DNA from: Ianthella basta
Lineage: Eukaryota > Porifera > Demospongiae > Verongiida > Ianthellidae
Length of the DNA stretch: 64,000 nucleotides
Assembly: GCA_964019415.1 (NCBI GenBank)
Contig: OZ025872.1
Location: 7,457,322-7,521,321, forward strand
Direction of reading: 5' to 3'
This document shows, in pieces, positions 11,395-21,139 of the stretch (the stretch's first letter is position 1; each line of letters opens with the position of its first letter). Both the position numbers and the translations under genes were made by a program. Below the pieces are notes generated by a model. That model saw only the letters and a list, made by a program, of their open reading frames with translations. It searched no databases and had not been told where the DNA came from.

Positions 11395-14300
11395 CTATGA
11401 TGTAGTGGTGAGTTTCATTCTAACAAAGCCAGGCTCAACAACAATGGACTGATAAGTGCATGTCAGCAGGATGGGCCTCTTGAAAGCAGCAATGGGATAA
11501 CCGTCTGCCTTAGATACCTTCATAGCTTCCTTGAAGTCCTCATATTCCCATAGGTCCATGGTTACATATTTGGCTTCAAACTTCTCCAGACTAATCCAAG
11601 GAATGATGGGGTTGGGTGATAGTATCATGTTCACAATTACTGGCACACTGGCAGCAATGAATCCTTCTTGTACATCAGCACTTGGTGCACTCCTGGTGAT
11701 TTCAGCCAATTTGCCCATAGTTTCATGTGCCACCTATGGATGAATTGCAGCCATATATAACAAGGTTACTCACTTTATTAGCATCTGATTTTGATGAACC
11801 AATTTGTGGAATCATGTTAATGCCTAACAGAAACTTTTGCTAATGTTTGATTTTGCAGACCTTTCCAATTGGAGGTGGTGAGAGACAAAATGACAGTAAT
11901 GTACCTAGCTCTGCACTGTAGTGTTAGAGGCCAGGGTGCATTGAGTGTGGACATGGCAGAAGCTTGTCTGCAAATGGGAGTGGCTTGTGTGACAGTACTA
12001 GTTATGCCCTAATGGTGATCACATTAATTATATTGCAGGCACTTGCCTGTTGTTTGTTGATTAGCTTGTCGTACAGTTCTTACACAGACAAGAGTTCATA
12101 GTTTGTTTGCTGAATTGTGAATGATGGTAGCTATTTCAGCTGAAAGCAGACTATTAAGCTTAAGAAGGTGAATGCTGGTTGGCTTGAAATAGCACAGCAA
12201 AGCCATGGTCCACTAAAACTGCAGCTCAGAGCCTGCAAAAAGAGTTGCAGCTTACTTCTGCTGCTCCGACAATCATTATTCTCTTGTTGGGCATTCTAAC
12301 TTTGTGCAGATTGGGATTGAACTGCAGTACATACAGTGAAAGTTCACCTCTGTGAAAATACAAGAACCTAGCTAATATAAATTTGGTATGACTGTCCTCA
12401 GGCTATTCAGATGCTATATGAATTAAATTGGGTAGCACATACCTCAATTAGGCAACTCCTAATGGTTTCCTGTGGCTTAATCATCTTCACTGTTACAGAT
12501 TTCAGAAACATGACATTCTGGAACAGTTGCCACTCTTCATCTGATAGTCTTGACCCTTCTCGGTCAGTATAAAATGGGGGACGGTGAACTCTTTTGAGCT
12601 CCTTGGTCACTGCCTCCTAAAGGAAGATGCTTAAGGTATCTCTATTCTTACATTAACAGTGAGTGGTTTCTAAGTTTCTCACACCTTAATGGGGGATGCT
12701 GCCCCCATTTGAGTCACAATGTTGTCAATGGCTTCAGCAACAGCACCAACATTGTGAGCTGCAGCAAAGTGGCTGACCAGGTCACTGACCTTTTTTACAG
12801 CTCTTCTGTACATGACCTACGAAGCAAAGAAATCATCATTATAGAGCACATGCTGTGCACACTTGCTCGTCCTACTATGTAGGTTGCACCACATTGACAA
12901 GTTCAGTAGTTAATGCACTGCATGCTATTGCTAGTCTATTCTGTACTACTAGCTGTAGACACAAATCCATGATGTCAGGACAATTTAAGTTAACCCAATT
13001 TCAAGCTGGAATTCCTCCTAGATTACACAGGAAGCACAGAAATGTATGGTTCATTCTGTGCTTTTTTCTTCATGTTCAGTGCACAAGGAGATCACTACTG
13101 CTGTCAGCAATTAACAGAGAATGAGTGGAGAATCATACATAATCTTCTAAAGGAAATGCCGAGTGATGGTAGCATAATTAAATGAATCAATAAAGTTTAG
13201 GTTTGATTTTACAAGTATTACCTGGGACATGACTATATGTTTGGAAAGCATGAGTTTAGTAGAGCAATGGTGCTTGAAACGTGACAGTATGTATATCCAT
13301 GAGTGAGATTTTTATATAGGGGGCATGGTGAGTCAGAGAAGTGACAGAAGATATCAGGACTGAGGGTACAGCAGGGGTAGAATAATTGATCATGTATCAG
13401 AACTGGTAATGGAGAAGGCAACCGTCAAGTGGAGAATAAGTAGGACAAACTGAATTGGAAGTAAAATTAATTTGCATTAATAGCCCATAAACACATTGCA
13501 TCTAGTTTCAAGAAGTGTCAGTCTCAGCACTGCACTGATTGGATGAACAACAATATATTAATTGCATTCTTGGGGAGGTCACTGATGGAATTGGGATGCA
13601 ATCAATTATGGCAACCTTCTAATGGGCTGAGTGACTAGGTAGGGTATCCATGTTACACTATATTCACAATAACCAGAATTTCACAAATTTTAAGATGTTT
13701 CAGTAGCAATCATTGGCTACTTTCATCGGGGAATGACAAATAAAGCTCTTTACACTGTCTTAATGACATGATATGACATGACATGATAAGTGACAGCTGG
13801 TGATGAGAGTTAAGACAGCCAGCCTTACAGCCATCCACACACTACTACACGTTGCCTACTTGAGAGCTGGTACATTCAGTGGAATGCAAACAAGCAGACA
13901 GACAGAGTGCAAAGAACTGTACCAGAGGTATTACACAGCACTCCTAGGCTGAATTCTGTATTACTGTATTTATTACTCTACTCACACCCTATTCCCTCCG
14001 GTAGCATTTGCACATCATGTCACTCCTTGGCCTTCCTCTTAATTTTGTTTGATAACATTACATTTAACTCTCATCACTTGTCTTTCTCATCACTAGTTGT
14101 CTTCCATCATGTCATGTCATCCCATGTTATTTAGATAGTGTAGAGTAGTCCATGATTGCTACCAAAAAGTCTGAAAATAGTATATAGTCCTCTTATAGCA
14201 AACTATAATAATCTGGACATAATCTTTTAGTTATAACAGGCTGCTACAGACTGTTTAGACCTTTGTAGCTGGATGTCATTTGGCATGTTTGAATTTGCTC

Positions 14301-15691
14301 ACACTAGCCGAAGGTTCACAATTTCACAGTTTCTTTTAGGATTCTAGCTCAATAGTGTACACAGATGATATGGCAAATGGTTCTGCTTGATGAGTCCAAA
14401 TGAACAAGCAATGTTATAATAATATGAAAGTCATTCGTAGAACTTCGATGAGTGCAAGCAAATGCTGTTACAGATTATAGCAGCTGCATGAATCTACAAT
14501 GAACAGCCACAAACACTGATCTACCTACATTCCAACTGAGAAACAGAGCTACAACTATGTCTCACAACTTACAACAAATGCTTTCACTAAGCTTTCCTGC
14601 TCAACTGAATCATCCTTCTCAGTCAAGTCACATAAGGTATCCTTGAAGAAGGTTTGTACTTGAAAAATGAGTTTGTCCCGCTCAAGTGTATTTTGGATGT
14701 TGCCACTCATTTCAGATTTGTTAAATTTCTCATTAATATCCCTATAGTGATATGATTGAGCAAACAACAGAAATGAGAAATTCTATTAGTAAGTGAATAA
14801 CATGGCACACCACTAGAGGATACCAGAAGTGAAGCTCTATATACCTCATCAATTCAGATTCCACTAATTTCTTCTGCAAGCGCTTGATTTCAACTGCATG
14901 ATCAGCTTCTTGATTTCTCAATTTCCTAAATAGGAAATGGTAAATCAAATAATCATATACAGTTGCACAACACAGCAATGGCACCTCTCTAAGCTTCTGA
15001 TTTTGTCTTCACTCTCTTGCATCTTTTGAGCTTGCTCCATGTTCCTTCTACTGGTTTCACTAAGGGGTTGGGAAAACGGGCATTTCAATAGCTAGTACCA
15101 TACACCTAGCAGCAACACTACACTATTCAATCTACCTCTCCATGATTTGCACCTGAGTTCTCAGGCGCATTATTTCATCATGCTGCTTTCCTTCAAGCAC
15201 ATGTGATTTCACTTCCTCAGGCTTCTTCTCTTGCTCAAATTGACCCTCTCCTTCGGCATCAAATTTCTCTTCATGCCTCCTTTCCTCCCCATGCCCTTTA
15301 CCCTCTGAAGGTCTCCTCCCTTCCTCAGGTAAAGTTTCTTTGGGACCAGTTTTCTTCTCAACACTTGCTTTATCCATAGGTAGTCTCTCTCCGCTTGCAT
15401 GGTCCTCCATCACCATCTCCTTATTTGCTTGTATTTCATTGCATCTCATGTCCCCACGCTTCTTACTCCCTTGCTCTCTCAAGTCATCCATAGAGTCATC
15501 ACATATATCATGCACACCACCATTTTCTTTGATGCAGCAACAGCAGCAAAGTTTGGAAAAGCACGAACTCCTGCAGAAAACGATGGCGTACATGGTACTT
15601 CAGTAGGAGTTCCATAATTATGTGAATAAGCATACCTGGCAGTTGTGTTCACAGATCTTTGTTTGCGGAAGTGAACTTCGCTTTGGTCCAT
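11395..15691 (-). CDS. Coiled-coil protein, possible MIEAP (SPATA18)-like
   Basis: Nine exons can be joined with consistent phases: 15636-15691, 15136-15570, 14985-15059, 14845-14925, 14573-14741, 12685-12816, 12443-12616, 11774-11839 and 11395-11733. They encode about 508 aa. Intron 1 is only 65 bp; the intron at 12817-14572 is 1.8 kb. Features in order: a run of five cysteines (residues about 27-31, possibly lipidated), a charged Glu/Lys-rich segment (about 40-160), heptad-like coiled coil (about 160-215), then a helical and mixed C-terminal domain (about 230-508). The C-terminal 100 aa, with NMILSPNPIIPW followed by a WEYEDF block and a beta-type tail, recalls the C-terminal domain of mitochondria-eating protein. 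That match is from memory and weak; the fallback call is an uncharacterised coiled-coil protein. A Leu codon at 15715 is in frame upstream, but ATG 15691 is the first Met. Confidence 0.7.
12817..14572 (-). other. Large intron of the coiled-coil gene
   Basis: A 1.76-kb intron lies between the GTAAGT donor after 14573 and the acceptor before 12816. No additional in-phase exon was convincing; the flanking phases (0/0) join without one. Confidence 0.5.
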
Positions 15692-16102
15692 CTCTCTACT
15701 CGCCAAAGCTGACAATCTTTTAGTTTATAGTGAAGTCGGTTCTGGACGGCAGTGAATGAACTATGTAACCTCGCTACAATTCGATTAGCTGGCCTGCCGG
15801 TGGCGGACTTGCAAGCACAGTGGTCATGAAATTGACTACGCGATATCTGAAGAGACGCACACGTACTGTCTCTAATTTCAACAAAACAGAGTTGTAAAGT
15901 TTAATCTGTGGTACCAATGTAGAGTAAGTGCAGAGCAAACTCTGCTGGAGCCTTCGTACCTGTTCTGTCCAAAATGACGATTGCGTCCCGCCCTGTATCT
16001 AAACCACGCCCAGATGGCATTTATAATACTCGCTTGTCCTCATAATATAAGTGCACGGTTCTCCACTTGTTACTTCGCGCGTTCTGCTAGTTTTCGACTA
16101 AC
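15692..16102. promoter_or_regulatory. Divergent promoter region between coiled-coil gene and HSPA12 copy 2
   Basis: The two start codons are 411 bp apart and face away from each other. Toward the HSPA12 gene there are TATA-like motifs (TTTATAAT at about 16020-16027 and AATATAAG at 16044-16051) and a CCACGCCC GC/KLF-type box near 16004-16011. No perfect GAAnnTTC heat-shock element was found. Shared regulation is inference. Confidence 0.5.
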
Positions 16103-19100
16103 ATGGCAGTACAGAGAAAGCAAGCTGTTGTAGCAGCAATCGACTTTGGTACGTGCAACACACGCTTGGCCTTCGGTATCAAAGGTCCCGGGAAAGTGGA
16201 TATACGACTTGTGGACAATTGGGAGAATGCCCCGGCAGGTGGAAGTCAGATGGTACCAACATGCATACTTTTCAACTCTAAGCGAGAGATAGTCGCTTAT
16301 GGTTGGGAAGCGGAAGAGATATTTCGTGAATATGGCGACAAAGAGAGAGAGGAATCATTTCTATTCAGGAACTTCAAGATGACGCTGCATCAAAAGAAGG
16401 TACACAGCCAAGCAACATATACGTAGCTATGTGCCATGTGGGTAAGATAGAAGGATATTGTGTAGCTAGATGTTATATGAGTGTATATATTCAATTCAAT
16501 TCAAATTGAATATAATTTGGGCTGCACAGTTAACTACTAGCTGTCACGGAAGTTATATTTCTCATCTGTACTATTGTAATGGTGACTTACAATCTTGCCT
16601 CCACACAGTCATTCATGCATGACCAGGCTATTGAAAGTATTGATAAGAAGAAGATGCCAGCCATGGAGGTATTCTCGAAGGCTCTGAGATTCTTGGCAGA
16701 TACTCTCCTACGATTCATTCGTGACACTGAAGTAACTGAGAAGGAGACCGATATACAGTGGGTTCTCACTGTCCCAGCTATATGGAATCCAGGAGCTAGG
16801 CACTTCATGAGAAAGGCAGCTTATGAGGTAATGTCCTGCACATTTATATTATTAATGTGGCATTATAGTTGATTCAGTGCATTTAAAATGCTGACATTCT
16901 TGTCTCAGACAGGGGTGTCTTTTGAATGACAGAACTGCTTTTATGTATAACAGCATGAGCTGTTAGTAAAGCTCCTTTCATTTTGTCGACTAAAGTTGAC
17001 AATGGTTGGTAATGGGTTGCTGAGACTCTAGTAGTGGCCAGCTCTAAATTGATGCCGAGTCTGGATCCGCACACTGGCTCTCTGTGACTTCTGAAGTGCA
17101 ACTGGAAGTTAATACAGAGTGAACGTAATCTTATTTACTTACTTACTTTACTTATCATAGATTACGTTCACTCTGTATCAACTTCCAGCCCTGCTGCAGT
17201 AGCAATGTCAGCGAGAAAAATCACACTAGTTCTTCTGCCAGTTGAAGGTTATGGAGTGCACACATAAGAGTAAAGCCATAGTCATTGCAAGGAGATGGGG
17301 GCTACTGGGGCCCAAATGAAAAACCAGTGGTGACTTCTCACAATTCTCACCTTCAAGAAAGAGCTGAGCATGCAGATCACAATGATCAAGCAGGCATTAT
17401 GGCACCAACAACAGATCTTATAACTATATAAGAAACAAAGTTAGAGGATGAGTCCATTTTGTATCAGTTTCAATTGTAGATGGGCTCAAACACAGGCTGG
17501 GTTAGGATTTTACCACAAAGTTACACTGCTTTCAACTACCTGTATTCTTTTGTAGATCAGAAACCTCTGTGAACACATTTCATAAATGGGGGCTTCTTGG
17601 CCTTCAGGAGCCATTGCTGTATGAGAGATGCCATTATAAGATGATGTTAATGAATGTTTGTCTACAGTTGTCCGCCTACCGTTCCTTAAATTTGGATCAG
17701 TAGCCTTGCAAGGTTGTCATATGTACACTTGGAGGTGAATACATGGCCAGCATTGCATGAAATCAGCTTGCATACTGTTTAAAAGGACATCTGCAGTTGA
17801 GCATTTCCCCACCATTTTAATTACTGCACAGTTGCCTTCCAGTCACATTTCTGCCTTCTTTTTGGTGGGTTAGTGCAGAACTTGGTACTCAGCTAGCTGA
17901 CACCTCGAGCTTCTAGGTTACAGAATCTTGGTCCACTACCTGTGCCCTATGGTTGTGAGTTAGTATGTACCGTATATCCTCTGCTTTTTTTGTCCTTCCA
18001 ATTTTCATTATCTTGACAAACTGTGCGGTTTTCTTCTAATTTCCTGACGAAATCGGACATCTTCTAACTTGTCGTGATTCTTCCTGTTCACCGTCACTGT
18101 AATAGTATTCCATTGTGACATCAACTTCTTTGTCCTTTGTTCATAGCTTAAGCCGTTCACAATGGATGAAAGAGTTGTATTGTTGCACTTTGGGTTCACC
18201 TTGTCTGCTGATAGACCTCCTAGTGCCCGTGCGGACATTCCACCCGGCCATGTTAGCTGAAGTGATGACAATCTGAAACTGAGCCATTTCAATGGCAAGT
18301 CTGAGGGCTCTGCAGTTGTTGTGGACCTGACTGCGCCACAACCAAAGAAGAGTAATAACAATAACAATGCGAAACTAAAAGTGGCCATTTGCTTTCTGCA
18401 AATATAATGGCCTCCTGCAACTTCTATTTGGTCATCATCTTCTTCTATTTATCTGCTAGTTTCAGCTATCCGGCCGAAATTACTTTTAAATGACGTTGCT
18501 TTTCAGAATCTTGCCCTGACGAAAAGTTAGAAGATATGCAATAGCAACAGCTTGGCTACACATTATATAAATGTACAGAAATTAGAAATAATGCAATTTT
18601 TCTAAAATAATAAGAATGTTGGGATGTCATGAAAACAAGTAAAGGCTGTTACACAGTGGAGCATTAGCCATGGTCGCACCTTTCAAGAGTGTAGGACTAC
18701 TGTACATGTCTGTATAGAGGCTGGGCTCAAATAGAGGCCATGGCTTGAATAGAAGCCAGGGGTCAGAGCAGCTATTCTTTAATAATAGAGGCCAGGTTTG
18801 AATTGAGGCCGAGTCTGAAATCGACGCATTGGGTCTGTCTTTGACATCTGAAGTGCAGGCCGGAGGTTCAAGTTGATTGCAGCGTGAACCGTGGTGACTG
18901 ATTGGAGTTACCGCTGCATTCGTGATCAATGTCCACGAGAAAATTGTACTACTTCCCTGGCTAAAGACTGTGGAGTGCGCACAGAAGAGCAAAGAAGCCG
19001 CTGCAAGGGAGATGGGCGTTGCAGGGTTCCAGAATGAACTGTTTTTACCAGTTTTTTAATAGAAGCCGGGCTCAAATAGAAGCCAGGCTATAATAGAGGC

Positions 19101-20696
19101 AGGGCCAAAAATCTCTTGAAAGAAAATAGAGGTCCAGGCCTCTATTCAGACATGTACGGTATAATATTATAGTGCAGCATACTTGCGTGTAGCTAGAGAC
19201 CGTGGGGTTAATGCTCCACTCTATAGCAGCCTTAACTTCTTTCTGTCATTTTTATGCCATCCCTACATCTTTACTATTTCTGTAGAAACATATTATTTCT
19301 GACAATTAGAATAAGGTACAAGTAAATAACTACACAAAACCTGCACATTTAACTAGCATTTAATGGGAGTTGGTCTTGCGTATATGCTGCCTAGGTAATA
19401 AAAGACTGGTATATACCAAATAGAGACCATGTCATCTATTCAGTTAAATATGATAGTTTACAGTATAAGGCCCAGCTTGCGTAACTATGATTGTTTTTTT
19501 TCAATTTTCTTAATCACATACAGGCTGGCCTCTGCAATCCGTCCAATAGCAATCGCCTTGTGATAGCCTTGGAGCCTGAATGTGCTGCTCTGTATGTGAG
19601 GAGTCAGCGGGATAAACATCCTGATCCAGCCTTGCTAGCCACAGCATATGCAGTGGTTGACTGTGGAGGTGGGACAGTCGACATTGCCTATCACAGTGTT
19701 GAGAGGCAAGACGGCGACACCCTCATTGTAAAAGAGTTAGCACTTCCCAGCGGGGGTCCGTATGGAGGGAAGCTGGTTGATCGCGAGTTTGAGAAATTAT
19801 TGGATAAGGTATTCGGCGCCTCATTTTCATCCAAACTAAAGGAGCTTGATCCATGTACCTGGGTGAAATTGATGAATGACTTAGAGCAAAAGAAATCTGG
19901 GCTTGCCAACAAAAAACCTCAGGAGACAGTAGGTCTAGATCTTGACCTAGCCTTTTCACTAGCTTGTGAAAGAATAAGAGGCAAAAGTGCACTGCAGATT
20001 CTGAATTACTGCACAGTTCCAGGCGTTGGAGCACAGAAGCAAAGAATGTGCATTAGCGCTGATGTGATGAAGCAGTGGTATGAAGAGCCAATAAGGCGAA
20101 CAGCTCAGAGCCTCAATGCAAGCTTAAAGAAACCTCGTTTGCAAGATGTTAGTGCCCTATACATGGTGGGTACATTTTCCTGCTCGCAATATCTCGTAGA
20201 AGGAGTCAGAAGGGAAGTAAAAACCATCAACCGAGAGAAAATCATTAAGCCACATGAAAGCCATGTTGCCATTGTGAAGGGTGCAGTGCTCTATGGATTG
20301 GATCCTGCCATTGTCCAGGAACGAGTGTCGGCCATGTCGTATGGAGTTGGTTGCTCTGGAGGATCTGGGAGTAATCACGATCGTCTGTATCTGGAGTTCA
20401 TAGCTGTTGGTGAGAGTATCAAGACAAATGAAGTTCGTGAGCAGATGCTAACTACTAGAGAAGATGGGACAGTGAAAATATACTGCGCTCCAGAGAAGGT
20501 AGTATCCCTGGATGATCCGAACTGTCAAGAGCTTGCCACTGTACGCATAGCCATGTTTGATGATGTAGAGGACAAGAGGCGCAAAGTTCATATTTCGATG
20601 AGGTTTGGTGGCCCAGAGATTTATGTAGTTGTTACTGATGACTCTACTGGGAAAACATTCGATGCTTCAGTTGACTTTGAACACAAGAAGATTTAA
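16103..20696 (+). CDS. HSPA12-like atypical Hsp70 family protein, copy 2
   Basis: Exons 16103-16399, 16609-16827 and 19524-20696 give about 562 aa. Both introns are phase 0 and sit exactly where those of the other copies do (after LHQKK and after RKAAYE). Motifs: IDFGTCNT at residues 13-20, TVPAIW near 150, AVVDCGGGTVD near 214-224, MVGTFS near 386-391, then a beta-rich tail of about 100 aa. The C-terminal part lacks the longer insert seen in copies 1, 3 and 4 (the segment after YGVGCS is about 18 residues shorter), making it the shortest paralogue. The start ATGG in AACATGGCAG is good and no upstream in-frame ATG exists. Intron 2 is 2.7 kb and contains a composite repeat and a minus-strand open frame for a secreted-type protein. 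Confidence 0.9.
17102..17188. repeat. Hairpin with 30-bp arms in intron 2 of HSPA12 copy 2
   Basis: CTGGAAGTTAATACAGAGTG and following bases pair with a downstream copy ending CTCTGTATCAACTTCCAG, with one mismatch, across a TTACT-rich loop of about 27 nt. It lies within a diverged repeat whose relative is at about 18840-19030. Confidence 0.7.
18008..18388 (-). CDS. Hypothetical small secreted-type protein (nested in intron)
   Basis: A 126-aa open frame starts ATGGCC and encodes a clear hydrophobic signal-like N-terminus (MATFSFALLLLLLFFGCG) followed by a polar chain with one NTT sequon and basic C-terminal region. It lies on the strand opposite to the HSPA12 gene whose intron contains it. 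I recognise no domain. It could be a genuine nested single-exon gene, a terminal exon, or a chance frame in repeat-rich DNA; the signal-peptide-like start is the only argument for it. Confidence 0.25.
   Translation of the reverse strand: MATFSFALLLLLLFFGCGAVRSTTTAEPSDLPLKWLSFRLSSLQLTWPGGMSARALGGLSADKVNPKCNNTTLSSIVNGLSYEQRTKKLMSQWNTITVTVNRKNHDKLEDVRFRQEIRRKPHSLSR
18614..19274. mobile_element. Composite MITE with inverted ends and internal AATAGAGGCC repeats
   Basis: The left end (TGTTGGGATGTCATGAAAAC, then AAGTAAAGGCTGTTACACAG) and the right end are inverted copies of each other and match the termini of the compact MITE at 44732-44931. The interior has many degenerate AATAGARGCCAGG units (about 18715-18810 and 19055-19145) and a repeat related to 17000-17330. 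It appears to be the same MITE family enlarged by insertion or amplification. Confidence 0.6.
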
Positions 20697-21139
20697 CATT
20701 CATTTCTAGGCACACCTTTGAACCTGCAACAGCTAGAAAACAGGGTTATGTATAGCTACCTAGGTGCATAGATGAACATTACAATACCTTTCAGTTTTGT
20801 AGTGAAGTGCTCGGTTGATTAAACAGTATCTGCATTGTTTAATAGGCTGATGTCAAACAGTGAATGACAAATCTGATTTTAATGATACAATACTGTACTA
20901 CAGGAACATGTTGGATAGTGATTAAAACTCATGAACATTTTATTTGAATAGATGAGTTGTTGGTCTCTCTAATGTAATATGTGATTACTCAGTTAGCTAC
21001 CACCTAGTTACCCTGCCCTCCACTGCCACCAGATCCATAGGCAAGTTATTTATACTAGTAACCCCATGTTTTTAGATGAAATAGGATATAAACGAGCTAT
21101 ATACGCTGCACCAGCAAAACCTGAAACAGCTGGTGGAAG
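20697..21139 (+). promoter_or_regulatory. Intergenic region and promoter of HSPA12 copy 3
   Basis: Only 443 bp separate the stop codon of copy 2 from the start of copy 3. GATATAAACG at 21085-21094 is a TATA-like box 46-55 bp before the ATG. ATTAAA at about 20818 may serve as poly(A) signal for copy 2. No perfect heat-shock element was seen. Confidence 0.5.

Noticed and set aside
15692..15715. Extended N-terminus of the coiled-coil protein from 15715
   Set aside because: The codon there is TTG; the first ATG in frame is at 15691.
15732..15748. Heat-shock element in the divergent promoter (GAA...TTC near 15735)
   Set aside because: The half-sites are five bases apart instead of two, so they do not form a GAAnnTTC unit.
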